The notes under the pieces were generated by a model that searched no databases, had not been told where the DNA came from, and saw only the letters and a list, made by a program, of their open reading frames with translations. From NCBI GenBank assembly GCA_015064355.1, contig SVSJ01000019.1, forward strand, positions 1-50,585: a stretch of 50,585 nt of DNA. The letters are read 5' to 3'. Positions 8,356 through 16,530 of the stretch are shown here, piece after piece (position 1 is the stretch's first letter; every line of letters begins with the position of its first letter). The position numbers were made by a program, and so were the translations under genes. This DNA comes from Oscillospiraceae bacterium (lineage in GTDB: Bacteria; Bacillota; Clostridia; Oscillospirales; CAG-272).

Positions 8356-8961
8356 TTACTGATTCTTAAGTAGTCCTCTGATCTTAACCTTCACTCGATA
8401 TAAAGCATTACTCACCGACTTTTCTTCTTTTCCAAGCTGATGAGCGATTTCGTTTGTGGACTTACCTATAACGTAGCAATCGAATATTTTGTTTTCGTAT
8501 TCTGACAAACTACTTTTTATTCGACTTACAAGCTCTCCTGCGCTTTCAGAGGACACCAGCATAAACAGTGGATCCCCCTCCGACGTGCGGGTCGTGCTTG
8601 CAGATTTCACTTTATTGTTGGCTGCGTCGCGTTTTCTCTTTTCACTCCGATATTTTCTCAGGGCAGATATCAGCGCGTTGTTGATGCAGATTTTTGCATA
8701 CAAGCCAAAGCTGACGTCCTTTCCCTTGCCGGACTCATCCGGGGAGTAGGTAGTTGCCGCACGGTACAGCGCCAAGGCTGCGTATTGCTCCAGATCCTCC
8801 GGAGAACACAGACCATTCCAGTCGCCGTCTGCCATATCAAATGATCCCGAGAAGCGTCTCACCGCTCCGTCAACAACCCCTTTATATTGCAAAAGCAACT
8901 GCGCGAATGCTCCCTCGTCGCCCTGCTTAATTGATTCAATCAGATGTAGTAAATCGTTCAC
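8356..8961 (-). CDS. Sigma-70 family RNA polymerase sigma factor (SigH-like)
   Basis: A sigma factor of 201 residues from a GTG at 8961; an earlier in-frame GTG at 8973 overlaps the GGAG ribosome binding site and is less likely. Region 2 lies in roughly the first 110 residues (QYKGVVDGAVRRFSG, EDLEQYAALALYRAATTY, FGLYAKICINNALISALRKYRSEKR). Region 4 lies at the C-terminus (LSEYENKIFDCYVIGKSTNEIAHQLGKEEKSVSNALYRVKVKIRGLL). The pattern resembles Bacillus SigH, which directs early sporulation and competence genes. Whether it is the true SigH here is uncertain. It is transcribed from its own consensus promoter. Confidence 0.82.
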   Translation of the reverse strand: MNDLLHLIESIKQGDEGAFAQLLLQYKGVVDGAVRRFSGSFDMADGDWNGLCSPEDLEQYAALALYRAATTYSPDESGKGKDVSFGLYAKICINNALISALRKYRSEKRKRDAANNKVKSASTTRTSEGDPLFMLVSSESAGELVSRIKSSLSEYENKIFDCYVIGKSTNEIAHQLGKEEKSVSNALYRVKVKIRGLLKNQ

Positions 8962-9002
8962 AGGTCGCAGCACTCCAAAATAATTATATTACGCTAAATA
9001 AT

Positions 9003-9031
9003 ATTGTACACTTAATTTTCATTTTTGTCAA
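9003..9031 (-). promoter_or_regulatory. Sigma-A promoter of the SigH-like gene
   Basis: On the minus strand TTGACA (9026-9031), a 17-base spacer and TACAAT (9003-9008), about 35 bases upstream of the likely GTG start. Eleven of twelve hexamer bases match consensus. Confidence 0.85.
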
Positions 9032-9091
9032 TAGGTTTAACAAATTATTCTATCAATTATGAGCATTTTTTGTTAAGTTGTTCACTGAAAT

Positions 9092-9171
9092 GAAAAAAAT
9101 GGGTAGTCCGTTGGGATTTAAGTTAACAATTCTTTGGTTTGTTTGTTAATAATTCCCTGCGAATACCCATT
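9092..9171 (-). terminator. Long terminator hairpin after the DUF4364 gene
   Basis: On the minus strand AATGGGTA (9164-9171) pairs with TACCCATT (9098-9105), followed by a T run (9093-9099). Inside, GGGAATT and AATCCC can extend the structure. Confidence 0.6.
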
Positions 9172-9177
9172 CAAATT

Positions 9178-9762
9178 TTATTTTTCGAGCAAATAATTCA
9201 CATTTCCTGTAACAAGTGCAACGATTCCGCGGTAAACCACATCGGGTTTATCTTCAAAATTCATTCTCATTCTGGACACCTGCATATAGGAATCTGCACG
9301 AATTGCAAGATTAAATGCGAGACCGTCGCAATCGTTAATGGAACAGTGGAAAATGTAGCTTCCGTCTCCCACCTGCTCTATATCGTGCTTCACCACAGCC
9401 CCCCTCTTTTCGAGGGAAAGATGCCGCATTGCACTGATATAACTCTTTTCTCTGACAGTTGCCAAAAGCAAATCATCTGACAAACCCTTGGCTATCATTC
9501 TACCTGTATCCGTTACAAGATATGAATCACGGTCAACGGGAACCTCTCGGCCGCCCTCCTCTTCCTCGTCTCTTGCAACGCGGCTGATATGCCCCGCCTC
9601 AAGAAGCTCGTGGAAATAGGTGACAAAGTCGAAATAGTCAACATAACCGTCTCGGATAACGATAGTAGCCAGGTCGTTGTAATCAAGTGGGTAGCCGATC
9701 TTTTCCAGAAGGTACAGAATAAACACCTTAACTTGTTGTGGTGAATGGAATGTTTCCGGCAT
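9178..9762 (-). CDS. DUF4364 family protein
   Basis: A 194-residue protein starting at the ATG at 9762; GGAG sits eight bases upstream and overlaps an upstream in-frame TTG, which is therefore not the start. The N-terminal 80 residues (QVKVFILYLLEKIGYPLDYNDL, then a helix-turn-helix-like DYFDFVTYFHELLEAGHI and a Tyr-Leu-Val-Thr-Asp-Thr-Gly-Arg strand) look like a winged-helix domain. The rest is a conserved beta-rich domain. DUF4364 is widespread in Clostridia and annotated as a possible transcriptional regulator; no target is known. A perfect palindrome lies just upstream. Confidence 0.85.
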   Translation of the reverse strand: MPETFHSPQQVKVFILYLLEKIGYPLDYNDLATIVIRDGYVDYFDFVTYFHELLEAGHISRVARDEEEEGGREVPVDRDSYLVTDTGRMIAKGLSDDLLLATVREKSYISAMRHLSLEKRGAVVKHDIEQVGDGSYIFHCSINDCDGLAFNLAIRADSYMQVSRMRMNFEDKPDVVYRGIVALVTGNVNYLLEK

Positions 9763-9779
9763 AATTTTCTCCAATCCTA

Positions 9780-9794
9780 CGGTAAATTTTACCG
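9780..9794. promoter_or_regulatory. Perfect 15-base palindrome upstream of the DUF4364 gene
   Basis: CGGTAAA-T-TTTACCG, centred 25 bases upstream of the DUF4364 start. On the minus strand it contains TAAAAT, which could be a -10 box. It is a possible operator for the winged-helix-like protein; that is inference only. Confidence 0.4.
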
Positions 9795-9811
9795 CATTGC
9801 TATATTAGGGA

Positions 9812-9845
9812 ACGAAAACGGGAAGTTATAAAACCTCCCGTTTTA
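9812..9845 (-). terminator. Terminator of the OppA-like gene
   Basis: AAAACGGGA (9815-9823) and TCCCGTTTT (9836-9844) form a 9-bp stem. On the minus strand the hairpin ends in a CGTTTTCGTT tail. It lies 35 bases downstream of the OppA-like stop codon. Confidence 0.7.
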
Positions 9846-9878
9846 TTTGTGACAATATTGTGGAATCCGAACCGGTTA

Positions 9879-11630
9879 TCAGTCCTCAGCCACAACCTCA
9901 GTCTGTGCTGTAGCTGCCTTATAATCCATGTAGTTCTTCAGCTTTGTATCCTTGAAGTCGCGAGTACCGTAGTATGTGTTCTTCATACCGGAGATATCAT
10001 CGTGAACGAGATATGCATCCTGGAGGAATACAAGAGGAATTACAGGCATATCGTCGAGAAGCATCTGTTCAGCTTCGTGAAGGATAGCTGCTCTCTTTGC
10101 TCTATCCTTTTCAGCGAATGCCTGCTCGATGATTGCATCATAAGCTTCGCTTGCGTAACCTGTTACGTGTGTGTAGAGGTCATATGTCTCGGAGTACATA
10201 TCAACGCCGCCGCCGGAGAAAGGAACTGCGAACTGTGACAGAGCGGAGAACGCATCTGTGGAGAGCATGTTCATATCAATAGCGATTACGTCGAACTCAC
10301 CTGCGTCATATGCAAGCTGGAACTGGTCAACATAAATTTCTTCGTCGTTCTGGCTTCTCTTTGCGCCGAGAGCGTCAACAGTAACATCGAAGCCGAGGTC
10401 TTCCCAAACATCTGCAACATATTCAGCGATAGCAACATCAACTTCGTTGTCCTTTACTGTGAGAGTGAAGGAACCGCCCTTAACACCTGCATCAGCAAGA
10501 AGCTTCTTTGCGCCTTCAACGTCAGCAGTTGTGCTGAGAATGTCGCCGCCAACTTCTCTGAAGGAAGTACCGGTCTTGGAATCGAATACCTTATAGGGGA
10601 TATATCCTGTTGCAGCCTTTGCAAATGTTACGATGGAAACGATCTCATTTCTGTCGATTGCCATAGAGAGAGCCTTTCTTACGTTTGCATCAGCAAAAAG
10701 CTCGTTAGCTGTGTTGAAGAAATATGTATGAGTGGTCATCATATCAGTAACAGTCGCTTCGTCCTTGTAATCAGCACGAGCGGAAAGAGGAAGCTCGTCG
10801 ATGTAGAAGAGTTTGCCTTCTTCGAATGCCTTGAGCTGGTCTTCAGCGTCACCGATAGTGTAGTCAATAAGGAGTCTGTACGGAATTACGTACTTATCCA
10901 GAGGCTCATTCTTTTCTTTGTCAAGGTAGTAATAACCGGAACGCTCAATTCTGAGAATCTTGTGAGCTGTCATTCCCTTAGGAGCGAAAGGTCCGTTAGT
11001 TACGATGTAAGTGGACTTTGCTGCCCATTCATCTTCACCGTATCTGGAAATAACGTCTTCACGAAGGGGAACAAGAGCGATGGAAGAGCAGTTTTCGAAG
11101 AACTGGTCAAGGTCTACCTTTGTTTCAAATTCGATCTGAAGTGTGTATGTATCAACTGCCGCTACACCGAGGTCATCAATGCTGGCGTCACCCATTTTGA
11201 TATCATACGCATTTTTGATCTCATAAAGGAGAGAAGCCGCTTCGTTCTTGTTGTTTGCGTCAAGCAGTCTCTTCCAGGAGTAAACAAAGTCCGCTGCCTG
11301 AACAGTACGGCCGTCACTCCAGCAAGTGCTGTTGAGATAAACAAGGATGGAGAACTCTCCGTTCTTATCCTTTTCTATTTCATAATCCTTCATCAGAGCT
11401 TTTTCCCACTTGCCCTTCTGGTTGATAGTGGTAAGACCTTCGTAGATCAAGCTGTTGATCTTAAGCATAGCGTCGTCAGTTACGCTTGCCTGAGGGTCAA
11501 AATTAAAGAGCTCTGTAGTAATATACATGTCAATGATTGCACCCTTATCTTCGCCTTTAAGGGTTGTGCATCCGGTTATGACAGAAGCAATCATAATCAT
11601 AACAAGGACAAGGGATAGTGCTTTTTTCAT
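9879..11630 (-). CDS. Peptide ABC transporter substrate-binding lipoprotein (OppA-like, SBP_bac_5)
   Basis: A 583-residue exported lipoprotein. The signal peptide ends in a lipobox-like VITGC (Cys about 21). The mature part follows the SBP_bac_5 pattern: FDPQASVTDDAMLKINSLIYEGL near the start, WSDGRTVQAADFVYSWKRLLD near 110-130, and a C-terminal lobe with NVRKALSMAIDRNEIV and EAEQMLLDDMPVIPLVFLQDAYLV. The family binds oligopeptides outside the cell and delivers them to an Opp/Dpp permease. No permease or ATPase gene lies within the window on either side, so this is an orphan binding protein that must share or signal through a distant system. AAGGAGGAA precedes the ATG by about 12 bases. Confidence 0.92.
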   Translation of the reverse strand: MKKALSLVLVMIMIASVITGCTTLKGEDKGAIIDMYITTELFNFDPQASVTDDAMLKINSLIYEGLTTINQKGKWEKALMKDYEIEKDKNGEFSILVYLNSTCWSDGRTVQAADFVYSWKRLLDANNKNEAASLLYEIKNAYDIKMGDASIDDLGVAAVDTYTLQIEFETKVDLDQFFENCSSIALVPLREDVISRYGEDEWAAKSTYIVTNGPFAPKGMTAHKILRIERSGYYYLDKEKNEPLDKYVIPYRLLIDYTIGDAEDQLKAFEEGKLFYIDELPLSARADYKDEATVTDMMTTHTYFFNTANELFADANVRKALSMAIDRNEIVSIVTFAKAATGYIPYKVFDSKTGTSFREVGGDILSTTADVEGAKKLLADAGVKGGSFTLTVKDNEVDVAIAEYVADVWEDLGFDVTVDALGAKRSQNDEEIYVDQFQLAYDAGEFDVIAIDMNMLSTDAFSALSQFAVPFSGGGVDMYSETYDLYTHVTGYASEAYDAIIEQAFAEKDRAKRAAILHEAEQMLLDDMPVIPLVFLQDAYLVHDDISGMKNTYYGTRDFKDTKLKNYMDYKAATAQTEVVAED

Positions 11631-11929
11631 GGTTTGGTAATTCCTCCTTGTGCTGCCTAAAACGAATAAATCGTTCCATGATAGGTTAACTCAACATATT
11701 ATATCACCTTTTTTCTTCATAATCAACACAATATTTCAAACTCTCTTGCAGTTTCAGCCACATGCACAATTAGCACCGCATTTTTTGTGCATTTTTTACA
11801 CTAAAAACACCCACAAAATGTGTATACGCATTAAACTCAAAGCGAAAAATATTTTTGTAGCTACGTCAAATCTATTTGCGGCGATAATTTGCCCCAAAAA
11901 CGCAATATTTCCTATAGCGGAGAGATAAT
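11631..11929. other. Divergent intergenic region oppA-like / gpr
   Basis: About 300 AT-rich bases between divergent genes. It holds the promoter of the OppA-like gene. I looked for a forespore-type promoter for gpr and found no clear -35/-10 pair. An open frame spanning 11650-11928 has no ribosome binding site and an unlikely composition, so it is not called. Confidence 0.6.
11698..11726 (-). promoter_or_regulatory. Sigma-A promoter of the OppA-like gene
   Basis: On the minus strand TTGATT (11721-11726), a 17-base spacer and TATAAT (11698-11703), about 65 bases upstream of the start codon. Confidence 0.82.
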
Positions 11930-12727
11930 ATGGAACAGCGAATGAGCGATCTTATCACAGAGTTTAGAACAGCGGACGGATCTCTGCCTACCCACTCACC
12001 AGCGCATTATGAAACAGAAAAACACGGATTCAAAATCACAAACTCCACCTACGAAGACAAGGCTTACTCAACAGTCACGGTTGGAAACATTATTGACCTG
12101 TCACCGAATTCACGAAGAAAGCTGATACAGTGCCTCTCGGAATTGTTGAACAACCACTCCGAGGAATCCCCCAAGGGGGCTGTTCTGGTGGTAGGACTCG
12201 GGAATTCCGCAATCACCGCCGACTCCCTTGGTCCGATCACAGCCTCCCGTATTGCGGTCACCGATCGAGTGCTTTTTGAAATGGGATTTCCGAAAATCTG
12301 TGCAATTATCCCCGGAGTTCCTGCGCGGACGGGTCTCGATACTGCGCAAACTGTCCTGCATATCGCAAAACAAATGTCGGCAGATCTGATTATTGCCGTG
12401 GATTCCCTTTGCGCTGTGTCACCCGAAAGGCTGGGAAATGTAATTCAGATCAGCGAAGCGGGAATATCCCCGGGCTCTGCATTTTCCCACACATCGGGAG
12501 AAATAAGTAAGATGACCATGCCCTGCCCCGTCATCTCCCTTGGGGTTCCTACTGTGATCCGCGCCTCCTCTCTGTCGCCGTCGGTTCCAGACACGTCTCT
12601 TTTGGTCTCTCCAGCAGATCTTGATATTGTCGCAGACTGCTATGCGTCAATTATTGCAGGAGGGATCAACTCCGCTCTTTTGGGAAATAGAAGCGTATCC
12701 GGAATAATCGCGTCCTATGACGCATAA
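11930..12727 (+). CDS. gpr: GPR endopeptidase (germination protease)
   Basis: A 265-residue member of the A25 spore protease family. It degrades small acid-soluble spore proteins in the spore core during germination. Conserved blocks include VLVVGLGNSAITADSLGP (about 86-102), IIPGVPARTGLDTA (126-139), IAVDSL (155-160) and VISLGVPTVIRA (201-212). D98 and D158 match the two conserved acidic positions of Bacillus GPR. It is much shorter than the roughly 370-residue Bacillus enzyme and lacks the C-terminal extension, as is common in Clostridia. GGAGAG precedes the ATG. spoIIP follows 38 bases downstream, a frequent pair. Expression in the forespore is expected from family knowledge; the promoter was not identified. 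Confidence 0.92.
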   Translation: MEQRMSDLITEFRTADGSLPTHSPAHYETEKHGFKITNSTYEDKAYSTVTVGNIIDLSPNSRRKLIQCLSELLNNHSEESPKGAVLVVGLGNSAITADSLGPITASRIAVTDRVLFEMGFPKICAIIPGVPARTGLDTAQTVLHIAKQMSADLIIAVDSLCAVSPERLGNVIQISEAGISPGSAFSHTSGEISKMTMPCPVISLGVPTVIRASSLSPSVPDTSLLVSPADLDIVADCYASIIAGGINSALLGNRSVSGIIASYDA

Positions 12728-12765
12728 GATTAATCAAATAGGAAAGAAGCCGGAGGAATGCAAAA

Positions 12766-13875
12766 ATGAACGAGCAGGACGTACAAATCATATTGCGTGA
12801 GAAGACTCGGGAAAACGAGCCCATCAAGGACCCGCCAGTGGTCAAGCGAAAAAAAGTCACCCGAATCATTTGCCAAGCTCTGCCAATTCTGCTCACTGCA
12901 GTTTCGGTGACATTTTTCGCGTATACAGCTATTTCAATTCTCGGTGCGGTTCAACTTGATAAGATCTTCGTCACAAGAACAGCTCTCGGCAGAATAGTTG
13001 GGGGTACGCCAAAGGTGCAGTATATAAAAGCATCCGAAAACCTCACCACAGACAAATCACAGCTCCCCGGTATCCAGTTTGCGGATGTAATAATACCGGG
13101 CAGCAGCGCCCTTCCATCACCAAATTCCCCGGCAGTAGAGGACTACACAATTTCCCTGAACAACGAAACTCCCTACTCACCTGATATGTCAGAGATCTTG
13201 AACAGTCACCGCGCCATCTCGCCCCTTGATGAGCTTTTGTCGGAATACGGCTCCGACGCACCTATCGTGCTGATAATCCACACACACGGCAGCGAGGGAT
13301 ATTCTGACTCCGCGGATTCTTCGTACCGCACGGAAGACAAAAGCAAAAATGTTGTAGCTATTGGCAAAATTATAGCGGACAAGCTGAACGCGGCGGGCAT
13401 CTCCACCATTCACTGCGACACCCTGTTTGATGCGGAGGACTTCAACATGGCATATTATAATGCTTCACTTGAAATACGCAGGGTTCTCAAAGAATATCCC
13501 TCAGTCTCTTACATAATTGATGTACACAGAGATTCGGTTGAACTGTCAGACGGAACACATTATCCCCTCAAAGCTGAAGCTGACGGGCATATCGCCGCCC
13601 AGCTTATGTTCGTTGTGGGAACAGATCACGGAGGATCGGGGCACACAGGCTGGCGAGATAACCTTTCCCTTGCCGCCCGTATTCAGTATTCAATCGGCAC
13701 TGGCTATCCTGCTCTTATGCGGAACGTCAATCTGCGGAGTGCGTCCTTCAACCAGCAGTACACCAAGGGGTCCCTTATTCTTGAGGTAGGCTCCTCCGGC
13801 AATACCCTTGACGAAGCAAAAATCAGCGCCGACATATTTGCCAATGCGCTGATTCGTGAAATCAAAGGATATTAA
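12766..13875 (+). CDS. spoIIP: Stage II sporulation protein P
   Basis: A 369-residue peptidoglycan amidase/endopeptidase. The N-terminal 32 residues are charged and cytoplasmic, a membrane helix spans about 33-62, and the rest is extracytoplasmic. The catalytic domain shows IIHTHGSEGYS (H172, H174, E177), IIDVHRDS (H254) and LILEVGS (E340), the SpoIIP zinc-site pattern. With SpoIID and SpoIIM it drives peptidoglycan remodelling during forespore engulfment. GGAGGA lies ten bases before the ATG. It forms a bicistron with gpr. Its stop codon is only four bases from the stop of the convergent HAD gene, with no terminator between them. Confidence 0.94.
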   Translation: MNEQDVQIILREKTRENEPIKDPPVVKRKKVTRIICQALPILLTAVSVTFFAYTAISILGAVQLDKIFVTRTALGRIVGGTPKVQYIKASENLTTDKSQLPGIQFADVIIPGSSALPSPNSPAVEDYTISLNNETPYSPDMSEILNSHRAISPLDELLSEYGSDAPIVLIIHTHGSEGYSDSADSSYRTEDKSKNVVAIGKIIADKLNAAGISTIHCDTLFDAEDFNMAYYNASLEIRRVLKEYPSVSYIIDVHRDSVELSDGTHYPLKAEADGHIAAQLMFVVGTDHGGSGHTGWRDNLSLAARIQYSIGTGYPALMRNVNLRSASFNQQYTKGSLILEVGSSGNTLDEAKISADIFANALIREIKGY

Positions 13876-13879
13876 ATTA

Positions 13880-14725
13880 TTATCCGAACATCATTCTGCC
13901 AGCAGTTTCAAGGGACTCAATCATTATATCCGGTTTTTCTTCTTCGAGGGCGGTTTCCACGTCCTCGATTTTTGTTTCTCCCGTTAAAACGAGGGCTGCG
14001 GTGATCCCGTGTCTCTTGCCTGTGGCAATATCTGTGTAAAGGCGGTCGCCGAAGATTATTATGTCTTCTTTTTCCGCACCTGTGATCTCGGAGATCATCT
14101 CCACAGTTTCCGGGTAAGGCTTACCGAAATAGGTGGGAGTCACACCGGTGGAGGCTGTTACACAAGCGGCAATAGCTCCACTGTCGGGGATAAATCCCGT
14201 TTCTGTAGGGCAGTTGAAGTCGGGGTGAGTGCAAAGGTATTCCGCTCCACCGCGAATGAAATCGCAGGCCAGGGTGAGCTTTTCATATGTAAGGGTCGTG
14301 TCAAAGCTGGTGACGGTTATGTCGGCCACTCTGCCGTCCCATTTACCACAGCGGTCATTCACCATATCTATGCCATAGTCGCAAAACTGATCGTAAAGCT
14401 CCGAAGTACCCAGGAGATACACGCGTTTTCCTGTCCGTTTTCTCTGGAGATAAGCCGCTGTAACATTGCCGGAAGTGCAGATCTCATCCATTGTGGGAGA
14501 GAAGCCAAGGCGGGTAAGCTTATCAAAGTAAAACTCGGGGCTGTGGGATGCGTTGTTAGTGAAAAACAAAATCCGTCTGCCACTTTCGCGAAGCTTATTT
14601 ATAAACTTCACCGCAAAGTCAAAGGGGATCCCCCCAAGGTATATGGTTCCGTCCATATCGAACACGAACAGTTTTTTCGAGTCTAATATTTCAGCCGCAA
14701 AAGCAAAATCTTTTTCTGTAAGCAT
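13880..14725 (-). CDS. HAD-IIA family sugar phosphatase (NagD-like)
   Basis: A 281-residue haloacid dehalogenase-type hydrolase of subfamily IIA. The nucleophile motif FVFDMDGTIYLGG is at residues 20-32, motif II is FFTNNASHSPE (about 55-65), and the C-terminal motif is IIFGDRLYTDIATGKRHGI (about 223-241). The inserted C2 cap lies between. Relatives dephosphorylate nucleotides, sugar phosphates or 2-phosphoglycolate; the substrate is not readable here. GAGG precedes the ATG. It is transcribed divergently from coaW. Confidence 0.9.
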   Translation of the reverse strand: MLTEKDFAFAAEILDSKKLFVFDMDGTIYLGGIPFDFAVKFINKLRESGRRILFFTNNASHSPEFYFDKLTRLGFSPTMDEICTSGNVTAAYLQRKRTGKRVYLLGTSELYDQFCDYGIDMVNDRCGKWDGRVADITVTSFDTTLTYEKLTLACDFIRGGAEYLCTHPDFNCPTETGFIPDSGAIAACVTASTGVTPTYFGKPYPETVEMISEITGAEKEDIIIFGDRLYTDIATGKRHGITAALVLTGETKIEDVETALEEEKPDIMIESLETAGRMMFG

Positions 14726-14755
14726 GTTAACCTCACATATTTATTTCATACAAGG

Positions 14756-14784
14756 TTGATTTTTGTTTTTCTTTATGATATTAT
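14756..14784 (+). promoter_or_regulatory. Sigma-A promoter of coaW
   Basis: TTGATT (14756-14761), a 17-base spacer and TATTAT (14779-14784), followed by CGGGAG and the ATG at 14818. Confidence 0.72.
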
Positions 14785-14817
14785 ATTATACAACAATTAT
14801 CTCACGGGAGCAATACT

Positions 14818-15666
14818 ATGCGGGAAAATATTATCATCGGAATAGATATAGGCGGCAGCACCACAAAGATCGTGGGCTTTGACACAGCCGACGGAGGATT
14901 CAAGCTTATTGATCCTATTTTTGTCCGCGCCACAGACCCGATCACTTCAGTTTACGGCGCATTCGGAAGATTTCTTGACGAGAATAACTACTCCCTCGAG
15001 GATATTAAGAAAGTAATGGTCACAGGTGCGGGAAGCTCGTATATCTCAAAGCCCATCTACGGCCTCAAGTGCGAGAAGATCGAGGAATTCAAAGCCATAG
15101 GTCTGGGTGGACTCTATCTCTCAAAGCTTGAAAATGCCATTATCACAAGTTGCGGCACAGGTACTGCCCTCGTTTATGCAAAGAGAGGGGAGAATCCCCT
15201 GTATCTCGGCGGTACAGGTGTTGGTGGCGGCACACTTGTTGGACTATCCAAGAAATTGCTCTCCATGGACACGGTCTCCCACATCTCCGAGCTTGCAAAA
15301 GAAGGCTCACTTGACAAGGTGGATCTGAAGATCAACGATATTACAAAAGCGGACATTGTTCCCGGATTCTCCGATATTATGACCGCATCAAACTTCGGAA
15401 GCATCAGCGACCTTGCAACAAAGGCTGACATTGCCCTCGGTATCATCAATATGGTGTTTGAGACCATCGGTATGATGTCCATCTTCGCCGCAAGAAACTA
15501 CGGAATTCGCGACGTTGTACTCACAGGTAATCTCTCTGACGTAGCACAGGCGAAGGATATTTTCGGCACGCTGAACAGAATGTTCGACATGAATTTCATC
15601 ATTCCGAAAAACTCCGCATTCGGCACAGTTATCGGTGCGGCTCTCGCAGGATGCGTTGATAAATAA
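14818..15666 (+). CDS. coaW: Type II pantothenate kinase
   Basis: A 282-residue ASKHA-fold kinase. The N-terminal phosphate loop is IIGIDIGGSTTKIVGFD (about 5-21). SCGTGTALVYA (about 110-120) and GGTGVGGGTLVGLSKKLL (about 131-148) are typical of the fumble/type II family, as is the C-terminal VVLTGNLSD and FGTVIGAAL. It phosphorylates pantothenate with ATP, the first step of coenzyme A synthesis, in the cytoplasm. Type II enzymes escape CoA feedback inhibition in staphylococci. It is a single gene with its own promoter and terminator. In some Clostridia close relatives are called BadF-like ATPases, so the substrate is likely rather than certain. Confidence 0.85.
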   Translation: MRENIIIGIDIGGSTTKIVGFDTADGGFKLIDPIFVRATDPITSVYGAFGRFLDENNYSLEDIKKVMVTGAGSSYISKPIYGLKCEKIEEFKAIGLGGLYLSKLENAIITSCGTGTALVYAKRGENPLYLGGTGVGGGTLVGLSKKLLSMDTVSHISELAKEGSLDKVDLKINDITKADIVPGFSDIMTASNFGSISDLATKADIALGIINMVFETIGMMSIFAARNYGIRDVVLTGNLSDVAQAKDIFGTLNRMFDMNFIIPKNSAFGTVIGAALAGCVDK

Positions 15667-15678
15667 AAATAATCATAG

Positions 15679-15706
15679 AGTTCCGTGATCCTGGCGGAAC
15701 TTTTTG
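15679..15706 (+). terminator. Terminator of coaW
   Basis: AGTTCCG (15679-15685) and CGGAACT (15695-15701) form a stem followed by TTTTTGCTTTT. Confidence 0.85.
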
Positions 15707-15776
15707 CTTTTGCCAAGCGTCAATATAAACAACCACCATCCGTAAATATTATCAAAAAACGAAAGGAGTGCACGCA

Positions 15777-16496
15777 ATGAAGCAGGCTATAGAAATGACG
15801 AAAGTTCAGCGGCGAACTGTTGCTGTTTGTATTACCCTTGCCTATATTATCTTATGCGCACTCCTGTTCATCTATATTGGAAAACCATTTGTTGCAATGC
15901 TTGACGAGCCCGGAAAGTTCAAGGAATGGGTCGCATCTCACGGCTTGTGGGCTCACGCTATATTCTTCTTTATGACGGTGCTTCAGGTGTTCGTAGCTCT
16001 TATCCCCGGCGAACCCTTTGAGATAGCTGCCGGATACGCCTTCGGCGCTGTTTGGGGAACGGTCCTCTGTATGGCAGGGATCATCGTTGGCCAAACTATC
16101 GTGTTCCTATTAATACGGAAGTTCGGTATTAGATTCATTGATATGTTCTTCCCCGAGGCAAAGGCGTTTACTGAAAAGCTTGCAAAAAAGGCCAATCACT
16201 CCGAAAAGCTCCTTTTCATTCTGTTTTTCATCCCCGGCACTCCCAAGGACGTCCTCTGCTACGCCGCAGGTCTCACCGGTATTCCCTATTCACAGTTCAT
16301 TACGATAACCGCATTTGCAAGACTTGCAACGGTTGTCTCATCTACGGTTGGGGGTAACGCATTCAGCGAAGGACGGTATCTTTTCGGTATTCTTGTGTTT
16401 GCCGTCACCGGGGTTGTAAGTATCGCAGGCTTGATGATCTACTCAAAGATCAAAGAAAAGATCGAAGAACGCAAAACCGCTAAAAAACATCTATGA
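15777..16496 (+). CDS. TVP38/TMEM64 family membrane protein (DedA-like)
   Basis: A 239-residue polytopic membrane protein. AAAGGAG (15762-15768) sets the start at the ATG at 15777; an in-frame GTG at 15768 overlaps that ribosome binding site and is rejected. Hydrophobic helices occur at about 16-40, 57-77, 86-112, 145-165, 176-195 and 204-225. The central FIPGEPFEIAAGYAFGAVWGTVLCMAG-like block and FFIPGTPKDVLCYAAGLT are the SNARE-associated/VTT domain signature. Members are membrane proteins, some linked to lipid scrambling or undecaprenyl-phosphate handling; the role here is unknown. It ends at a bidirectional terminator. Confidence 0.88.
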   Translation: MKQAIEMTKVQRRTVAVCITLAYIILCALLFIYIGKPFVAMLDEPGKFKEWVASHGLWAHAIFFFMTVLQVFVALIPGEPFEIAAGYAFGAVWGTVLCMAGIIVGQTIVFLLIRKFGIRFIDMFFPEAKAFTEKLAKKANHSEKLLFILFFIPGTPKDVLCYAAGLTGIPYSQFITITAFARLATVVSSTVGGNAFSEGRYLFGILVFAVTGVVSIAGLMIYSKIKEKIEERKTAKKHL

Positions 16497-16503
16497 CCCA
16501 AAC

Positions 16504-16530
16504 AAAAAAGAGGCTCGCGCCTCTTTTTTT
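16504..16530. terminator. Bidirectional terminator
   Basis: AAAAAAGAGGC and GCCTCTTTTTT surround a four-base loop. It sits between the convergent TVP38-like gene and the four-repeat lipoprotein gene and can act in both directions. Confidence 0.92.

Noticed and set aside
11780-11915. Forespore (sigma-G or sigma-F) promoter for gpr
   Set aside because: A GTATA-like -35 occurs near 11822, but no matching -10 follows at the expected distance, so no promoter is called.
11650-11928. Open frame of 92 codons between the OppA-like gene and gpr
   Set aside because: It overlaps the oppA-side promoter, lacks a ribosome binding site and has a composition expected from AT-rich intergenic DNA.
15768-15776. 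GTG start for the TVP38-like gene
   Set aside because: This codon is part of the AAAGGAG ribosome binding site; the ATG at 15777 has the correct spacing.
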